Of a DNA stretch of 10,852 nt, positions 7,277 through 10,852 are shown piece by piece. This DNA is from Porticoccaceae bacterium. Lineage in GTDB: Bacteria > Pseudomonadota > Gammaproteobacteria > Pseudomonadales > Porticoccaceae. The stretch spans positions 1-10,852 of the forward strand of contig JAPKCN010000047.1 of assembly GCA_028822945.1 (NCBI GenBank). Direction: 5' to 3'. Position 1 is the first letter of the stretch, and each line of letters begins with the position of its first letter. Under the pieces are notes generated by a model that was given only the letters and a program-made list of their open reading frames with translations, was not told the DNA's origin and searched no databases. The translations under genes were made by a program, and so were the position numbers.

Positions 7277-7293
7277 TTGCTGTCTCTCCGCGG

Positions 7294-8721
7294 TTACTCT
7301 TCGAAACCCTGAACCGCCTTGATCTCTAAATAATCGACAAACCCATGACTACCCCATTCGCGGCCGTTGCCGGACTGTTTGAAACCACCAAAGGGCACAC
7401 CAAAGCCGCCAAAAGCACCATTAATGTGCACGTTACCGGCACGAATCTTCGACGCAACCCGCCGTGCGTGTGCGAGATCGCCACTCTGGACATAGCCGGC
7501 GAGACCATAGGGCGTATCGTTGGCTATCGCGATCGCTTGCTCTTCAGTATCGTAAGGGATCATCGTCAAGACCGGCCCAAAAATTTCCTCACGGGCAATC
7601 GTCATGTCGTTATTGGCCTCGGAAAATACCGTGGGCCGCACATAGTAACCGCGCTCTAATCCAGCCGGGCGCCCGACACCGCCGACGACCAGCTTAGCCC
7701 CCTCTTCGATACCCTTTTCGATCAGCCCCTGAATTTTATCAAACTGTACCTGTGAGACCACCGGCCCCATCGTCGTATCAGCTCGACTGGGATCGCCGAC
7801 GACCACAGATTTGCTGACTTCGGCGGCAATTGCCTCGGCCTGCGCCAATTTGGCAGCCGGCACCAACATACGCGACGGTGCGTTGCACGACTGGCCGGTA
7901 TTATTGTACATACTCATAACGCCAGCTGTCACAGCAGTGTCGAGGTCGGCGTCATCGAGAATAATATTTGGCGACTTGCCACCCAGCTCAAGGGTCACCC
8001 GTTTGACCGTCGAGGCGGCGTTTTTGGATACCAAAGCACCTGCGCGGGTGGAGCCAGTAAACGACATCATGTCGATGTCGCGGTGCTGCGATAGCGCGGT
8101 GCCAACCCCCGGCCCATCGCCATTGAGCATATTAAACACGCCAGCGGGGACACCGGCCTGATGCATAATCTCGGCGAAAATATAACCCGACAGCGGTGCG
8201 ACTTCACTCGGCTTGAGAACCATAGTACAGCCTACCGCTAGCGCCGGTGCCACCTTGCAGGCGATTTGGTTAGCCGGCCAGTTCCACGGCGTAATTAGCC
8301 CACAGACACCGATCGGCTCTTTGAAAATACGGTTTTGACCGAGCTCTTCCTCAAATTGGTAATCTTTTAGGACCGCTGCAGCCTCTTTCAGATGCGCTAA
8401 GCCGGTATAGGCCTGAGCCGCACTCGCGAGGCTCTGCGGTGCACCCATCTCCTCGCAGATGGCCTCGGCAATATCGGCATAACGGCTTTGGTAGGCTGCG
8501 GCACAGGACTCCAGCAATTCAATCCGCTCCTGGCGACTGGTTTGACTAAAACTGGCAAAGGCAGCACGCGCCGCGGCCACCGCGCGATCGACATCGGCCT
8601 CGGAACCCAGGGAAATACTCGCACAAACCCGTTCGGTTGCCGGATTTAAGACATCCAGGGTGTGGGGTGTGATGGGGTCGATCCACTCGCCATTAATATA
8701 AAATTGTTGGTACTCTCGCAT
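7294..8721 (-). CDS. Aldehyde dehydrogenase, NAD(P)+-dependent (ALDH superfamily)
   Basis: The enzyme oxidises an aldehyde to the carboxylic acid in the cytosol. With the start at 8721 it has 475 residues, the usual ALDH length. All active-site marks are present: Asn147 in ITPWNWP (oxyanion hole), Lys170 in KPSE (cofactor ribose/phosphate), the nucleotide-binding FTGST at 221-225, the general base Glu245 in LELGGKSP, the nucleophile Cys279 in NTGQSCNAP, and Glu379 in EEIFGP. The Gly-Gln-Ser-Cys-Asn-Ala-Pro form of the Cys motif recalls enzymes of the CddD / 3-succinoylsemialdehyde-pyridine type, but the substrate remains open. An in-frame extension reaches 8826, yet the ATG at 8721 is preceded by GGGAG at about 8 nt and begins at the normal family N-terminus (Phe-Tyr-Ile-Asn-Gly-Glu-Trp). 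The gene stands alone, convergent to the efflux operon. A pathway link to the pump, such as aldehyde stress, would be guesswork. Confidence 0.95.
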   Translation of the reverse strand: MREYQQFYINGEWIDPITPHTLDVLNPATERVCASISLGSEADVDRAVAAARAAFASFSQTSRQERIELLESCAAAYQSRYADIAEAICEEMGAPQSLASAAQAYTGLAHLKEAAAVLKDYQFEEELGQNRIFKEPIGVCGLITPWNWPANQIACKVAPALAVGCTMVLKPSEVAPLSGYIFAEIMHQAGVPAGVFNMLNGDGPGVGTALSQHRDIDMMSFTGSTRAGALVSKNAASTVKRVTLELGGKSPNIILDDADLDTAVTAGVMSMYNNTGQSCNAPSRMLVPAAKLAQAEAIAAEVSKSVVVGDPSRADTTMGPVVSQVQFDKIQGLIEKGIEEGAKLVVGGVGRPAGLERGYYVRPTVFSEANNDMTIAREEIFGPVLTMIPYDTEEQAIAIANDTPYGLAGYVQSGDLAHARRVASKIRAGNVHINGAFGGFGVPFGGFKQSGNGREWGSHGFVDYLEIKAVQGFEE

Positions 8722-8755
8722 AAAATTCTCCCGTTCTGCGCTGTTATCTAAGTGA

Positions 8756-8779
8756 TGTTTGTTAGGCTGAGAGCAAACA
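8756..8779. repeat. Inverted repeat in the upstream region of the aldehyde dehydrogenase gene
   Basis: TGTTTG (8756-8761) and CAAACA (8774-8779) form a perfect 6-bp dyad with a 12-bp centre, about 35 bp upstream of the dehydrogenase start. The spacing (two half-sites about 18 bp centre to centre) would fit a dimeric regulator or an mRNA leader hairpin. I could not place a convincing promoter next to it. Confidence 0.25.
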
Positions 8780-9217
8780 CCATCGTGGCTATAACATTGA
8801 AATCTAACCGTGGCGAAAATACTCAATTAACTCTCTTGCTACGACAATACGTTAGCGCAGTTTAGCCTTAATAACCACTGTCATAATAGTCAGCAGTAGA
8901 CTTAAAAACACTCACGTTACTAGGCCGTCACCGATATACGCAACGAATTAGGGAACCACCACACGGCTGGCAAATATCTCAACTAGGGCAAGTCAGGCTG
9001 GTTCAAAATAACCTAAAGTGTAGGCAATCGGTTTTGAGGGTGAGTTGAGTAAAGGCGAGGCCAACATAGCTGTTGATAATGTCAGCCGGTCGATTAACTA
9101 AAGATATTGGCGTTCACTGATTTGGAGAGCTAAGCATCTAAAAAAGGCACTTTATAGAGGCCTAATAGACCGCACAGAGGAGACACTTAAAAAGACGACA
9201 GACTTGAGGTTACAAAG

Positions 9218-9295
9218 ATGAAACAGATAAAACAAACAGCCCTGATCGAACATGGGCAATTCTGCCGCAGAGACTTTTCCGGAGGATCGCGGTAA
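9218..9295 (+). CDS. Tiny 25-residue ORF with a good ribosome binding site
   Basis: ATG 9218 is preceded by GAGGT (9206-9210) with a 7-nt spacer. The product (starting MKQIKQTALIEHGQF, ending Gly-Gly-Ser-Arg) is basic, with one Cys and no membrane segment. Its TAA overlaps an ATG (TAATG, 9293-9297) that opens a 14-residue ORF ending at 9339, which itself has GGAGG (9281-9285) 9 nt upstream. The pair could be a leader-peptide arrangement or chance. No similarity is recognised. Confidence 0.2.
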   Translation: MKQIKQTALIEHGQFCRRDFSGGSR

Positions 9296-9381
9296 TGCGG
9301 GTAGCGACCCCGGCAATCGCCAATATCATACTTATCTAAACATTATTTTTGTCAAAAAACTCTCCATAAAGCGACCATCTA

Positions 9382-9410
9382 TTGCCTTTATGCCGTCACA
9401 GATGCATAGT
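9382..9410 (+). promoter_or_regulatory. Weak promoter candidate of the small acidic protein gene
   Basis: TTGCCT (9382-9387) and CATAGT (9405-9410) are separated by 17 nt, each matching the sigma-70 consensus at 4 of 6 positions. The start would be near 9417, just at the hairpin GGAAG-TAA-CTTCC (9412-9424), leaving a leader of about 128 nt. Confidence 0.25.
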
Positions 9411-9531
9411 TGGAAGTAACTTCCGAATCGCATCTGAGTCGTGTAGAGTACCTGTCAGACGGGCTTGTCACCCGACTGATGGCATACCATATAACGCCAA
9501 CGCCAGTTACTCAAAATACCCTTTCCCGATT

Positions 9532-9538
9532 AAGGAGG
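9532..9538 (+). promoter_or_regulatory. Strong Shine-Dalgarno that decides a GTG start
   Basis: AAGGAGG (preceded by T, so TAAGGAGG) is a full match to the anti-Shine-Dalgarno of 16S rRNA. The ATG at 9539 follows it with zero spacing and cannot be used efficiently. The in-frame GTG at 9545 lies 6 nt after it, an ideal distance. The start of the downstream gene is therefore most likely GTG 9545. Confidence 0.75.
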
Positions 9539-9544
9539 ATGACA

Positions 9545-9829
9545 GTGCATAACCCCTTTTTGTTGCTCATCTCGCTTACACTAGGAGTGTTTTGCACTGA
9601 CGGATGGACTCAGGAACTGGCATATAACGTCAATGGCTACAGCGGCAACGTTTATGTTTACGGTGAGTTGACTGGCGATCTAGAAGACACCGCAGTCGAG
9701 GGCTACGTGTTTGACGAAGACGGCAATGGCGCTTATTTTACCGGTGACTGGATCGGTAATGGTGAGTTTGAAGGCTACGACGAAGAGCACAATTTTTACC
9801 AGTTAGAACTCGAGCTTGAAGACGAATAA
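9545..9829 (+). CDS. Small exported acidic protein of unknown function, no Lys or Arg
   Basis: I do not recognise the family. From GTG 9545 the protein has 94 residues: a hydrophobic segment at 4-17 that looks like a signal peptide, then a mature part of about 70 residues. The mature part is rich in Gly, Tyr, Asp and Glu (about 20 acidic residues) with alternating Tyr-Val-Tyr and Gly-Glu/Asp patterns such as GNVYVYGELTGD (34-45) and DEDGNGAYFTGDWIGNGEF (57-75), suggesting a short beta-sheet or MORN-like repeat. It ends in Glu-Leu-Glu-Leu-Glu-Asp-Glu. There is no lysine or arginine anywhere, so the n-region of the signal peptide is not basic (only His2). A longer form from ATG 9479 would add Arg-Leu-Arg-Arg before the hydrophobic stretch but has no Shine-Dalgarno. 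The single Cys17 is not in a good lipobox. Acidic Asp/Gly stretches could bind Ca2+, which is inference only. It stands alone, on the opposite strand to both neighbours. Confidence 0.7.
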   Translation: MHNPFLLLISLTLGVFCTDGWTQELAYNVNGYSGNVYVYGELTGDLEDTAVEGYVFDEDGNGAYFTGDWIGNGEFEGYDEEHNFYQLELELEDE

Positions 9830-9962
9830 GAGAGACCCTACGCCGGTATCTAAATCAAGCGAGAGTAGGCGATCTAGTTAGCTTTTGATGCTGCGAGCAT
9901 CTACGCGCGATTGTCATTCAACTTCGTGTAATTGTTGGAAATCGGCTCACCGTCCGATCTAC

Positions 9963-10005
9963 GAAAAACGCTCAAGGGAGTGTGCAGCAACTTGCGCACA
10001 CACCC
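9963..10005 (-). terminator. Rho-independent terminator of the Met-rich protein gene
   Basis: On the minus strand, arms at 10005-9996 and 9985-9976 pair at 9 of 10 positions (GGG, one mismatch, GTGTGC against GCACAC, mismatch, CCC) around a 10-nt loop. A run of five T at 9967-9963 follows 8 nt beyond the stem. It lies 25 nt past the stop of the gene at 10031. The long gap before the T-run makes it less than ideal. Confidence 0.55.
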
Positions 10006-10030
10006 CCCAGCTCAACAAAAACTCTAATTT

Positions 10031-10741
10031 TTATTGAGTTGTCTCGTCGAACCGGCGCTCCATATCATCCATGCGTTGCATCATCATTTGCTCCATATTC
10101 ATGATCCGCTCCATGATCATGCCTTCCATGTCGGGATTGCCACCGCCTTGCTCATCCATACGGCGCTGCATATCATCCATCCGCTCCATCGCCATTTGCT
10201 CTACATTTTGGATACGTGACTCCATATTTTCTATGCGTCCCGGATTGGCTCCAGATTCTTCCATGCGCTGGTAGATATCACCAAAGCGTTCCTCAAGCAT
10301 ACCGTTCGTTTCATCAGCTCTGAGATCAGTATGTCCGCGGTTTTCGTCAAGACGCTCCATCACCATCTGTTCCATATCGGGATTGCTACCACCCTGTTCG
10401 TCCATACGCCGCTGCATATCATCCATGCGCTCCATCGCCATGCGCTCCATGTTATCTATGCGCTCCATCACCATCTGTTGCATATCAGGATTATCGCCAC
10501 CGCCTTCGCTCATCCGCCGCTCGAGATCATCGAGACGCTCCATGCCCATGCGCTCCATTTCGTCCATACGCTGCATGATCATATCCATCATCTGCGGATC
10601 CATACCCGGGGCCATGGTATCCATCGACGACGGATCGTAACCGTCCATATTGTCTTCCCCCATGTCTGCTTCTTGTGCAACAGCGAGGTTTATTGATAGC
10701 GCGCCGAGCGACGCCAGTACTAATTTCAAATAGGTTTTCAT
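10031..10741 (-). CDS. Exported methionine-rich helical repeat protein of unknown function
   Basis: I know no named family for it. The 236-residue product has a clear signal peptide (MKTYLK, hydrophobic 5-20, cleavage after Ala22 in Ala-Val-Ala), so it is periplasmic or secreted. It contains 45 Met (19%), no Cys and one His. After an acidic linker (23-47) come five units: 48-83, 84-119, 120-165, 166-201 and 202-236. The standard unit is 36 residues: Asn-Pro-Asp helix cap, about 28 residues of amphipathic helix with the core MERMDDMQRRMDEQ, and a Gly-Gly turn. Unit 3 is degenerate and 10 residues longer, and has lost most Met. Helix-turn-helix spacing suggests a bundle of antiparallel helices with Met-lined faces. 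MxxM and MxM motifs are many, so Cu(I)/Ag(I) binding, or a sacrificial oxidant sink like the Met-rich protein MrpX, are both possible but unproven. ATG 10741 has AGAGGA about 8 nt upstream. Monocistronic, with its own terminator. Confidence 0.88.
   Translation of the reverse strand: MKTYLKLVLASLGALSINLAVAQEADMGEDNMDGYDPSSMDTMAPGMDPQMMDMIMQRMDEMERMGMERLDDLERRMSEGGGDNPDMQQMVMERIDNMERMAMERMDDMQRRMDEQGGSNPDMEQMVMERLDENRGHTDLRADETNGMLEERFGDIYQRMEESGANPGRIENMESRIQNVEQMAMERMDDMQRRMDEQGGGNPDMEGMIMERIMNMEQMMMQRMDDMERRFDETTQ
10034..10600 (-). repeat. Tandem 108-bp coding repeats, five units
   Basis: The repeat part of the Met-rich gene consists of units at 10493-10600, 10385-10492, 10247-10384 (long, diverged), 10139-10246 and 10034-10138. 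The best-conserved stretches are at 10381-10441 and 10135-10195: 61 bp with 7 differences, of which 6 are synonymous. The array explains the run of His-rich ORFs on the opposite strand, which are reverse-complement shadows of Met codons. Confidence 0.85.
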
Positions 10742-10778
10742 CGCAAATTCCTCTTAGTTTCGAAAATTTAGTTGTACA

Positions 10779-10813
10779 TTTATAATTGTTGAGTATTACT
10801 TTTTGCTAGCAAA
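10779..10813 (-). promoter_or_regulatory. Promoter region with a 12-bp perfect palindrome upstream of the Met-rich gene
   Basis: On the minus strand a TATAAA box (10779-10784, 5 of 6 to consensus) lies about 40 bp before the ATG. The place where a -35 should be (17 nt further up) is occupied not by a TTGACA-like box but by the perfect palindrome TTTGCTAGCAAA (10802-10813). A missing -35 replaced by a dyad is what one expects of an activator-dependent or repressor-controlled promoter. It is inferred from sequence only. Confidence 0.35.
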
Positions 10814-10852
10814 GTGTCCATAAATTCACCAGAAATCATCGAGTATTCTCTC

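Larger units (their letters stand above)
8722..9544. other. 823-nt region without a convincing gene
   Basis: The region lies between the divergent aldehyde dehydrogenase (minus) and the small acidic protein (plus). It contains the 8756-8779 dyad, two tiny ORFs with good ribosome binding sites at 9218-9339, a short hairpin GGAAG-TAA-CTTCC (9412-9424) and a weak promoter candidate (9382-9410). From about 8830 to 9200 I see no ORF of note, no repeat and no RNA family I recognise. It could hold an unrecognised small RNA or a decayed gene. Confidence 0.5.

Noticed and set aside
7199..7290. 4.5S (SRP) RNA or 6S RNA in the convergent spacer
   Set aside because: A GGGGGTCTGTGG start and a CCGGG stretch recall 4.5S RNA, but the invariant GGAAGGAAGCAGCC-type core is absent. 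The CTCCGCGGTT resemblance to 6S RNA runs into the dehydrogenase coding end and lacks the long closing stem.
8722..8826. 35-residue N-terminal extension of the aldehyde dehydrogenase
   Set aside because: The ATG at 8721 has a good GGGAG ribosome binding site and begins at the normal family N-terminus. The extension does not resemble ALDH sequence.
8830..9540. Remnant of an insertion sequence in the long gene-poor region
   Set aside because: I found no terminal inverted repeats, target-site duplication or transposase-like fragment on reading either strand.
9410..9544. 139-residue version of the small acidic protein from a TTG at 9410
   Set aside because: There is no Shine-Dalgarno before 9410, the added residues are not protein-like, and the hydrophobic signal segment would be internal. 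The perfect Shine-Dalgarno at 9532-9538 points to GTG 9545.
10034..10696. Plus-strand His-rich ORFs (for example 10331-10696) opposite the Met-rich gene
   Set aside because: CAT (His) is the reverse complement of ATG. The His-rich frames are direct shadows of the Met repeats, with no ribosome binding site and no signal peptide.

Overview
The window reads as chromosomal DNA of a free-living, Gram-negative gammaproteobacterium, plausibly aquatic or marine. That placement is an inference: there is a tripartite-type RND efflux pair that only makes sense with an outer membrane, a BCCT-family osmolyte transporter, several Sec-exported small proteins, roughly half G+C in coding regions and AT-richer spacers. 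No rRNA, tRNA, CRISPR array, transposase or integrase gene is visible, and I see no clear boundary of a mobile element.

Layout from left to right. On the minus strand, positions 13-2020 hold a BCCT betaine/choline/carnitine-type transporter (GTG start) followed 55 nt downstream by a small secreted protein with two cysteines in its mature part. A 766-nt spacer (2021-2786) separates these from a plus-strand operon. The spacer carries a likely promoter for the transporter and, for the operon, a likely promoter whose -10 box lies inside a 26-bp near-perfect palindrome, followed by a leader of about 195 nt. The operon (2787-7094) encodes a membrane-anchored periplasmic adaptor and, 3 nt later, a 1033-residue RND permease. 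No outer-membrane channel gene or regulator gene is present in the window. A 60-codon ORF overlaps the permease stop codon (TGATG) but probably is not a conserved gene.

Convergent to the operon lies a minus-strand NAD(P)+-dependent aldehyde dehydrogenase (7294-8721) with a complete active site. Its terminator region falls between the two convergent units. Next comes an 823-nt stretch without a recognisable gene, holding two tiny overlapping ORFs with good ribosome binding sites. A small exported acidic protein (GTG start, 94 residues, no lysine or arginine) lies at 9545-9829.

The last gene (10031-10741, minus strand) is the most unusual: a predicted exported protein in which 45 of 236 residues are methionine, built from five units of a 36-residue helical repeat separated by Gly-rich/NPD turns. 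It has its own promoter region with a 12-bp perfect palindrome and a hairpin terminator.

Functionally, the known parts form separate units: osmolyte uptake, drug/solvent-type efflux and aldehyde oxidation. Nothing in the sequence proves that they form one pathway. The parts that no family I recognise explains are the Met-rich repeat protein, the Lys/Arg-free acidic protein and the small two-cysteine secreted protein.
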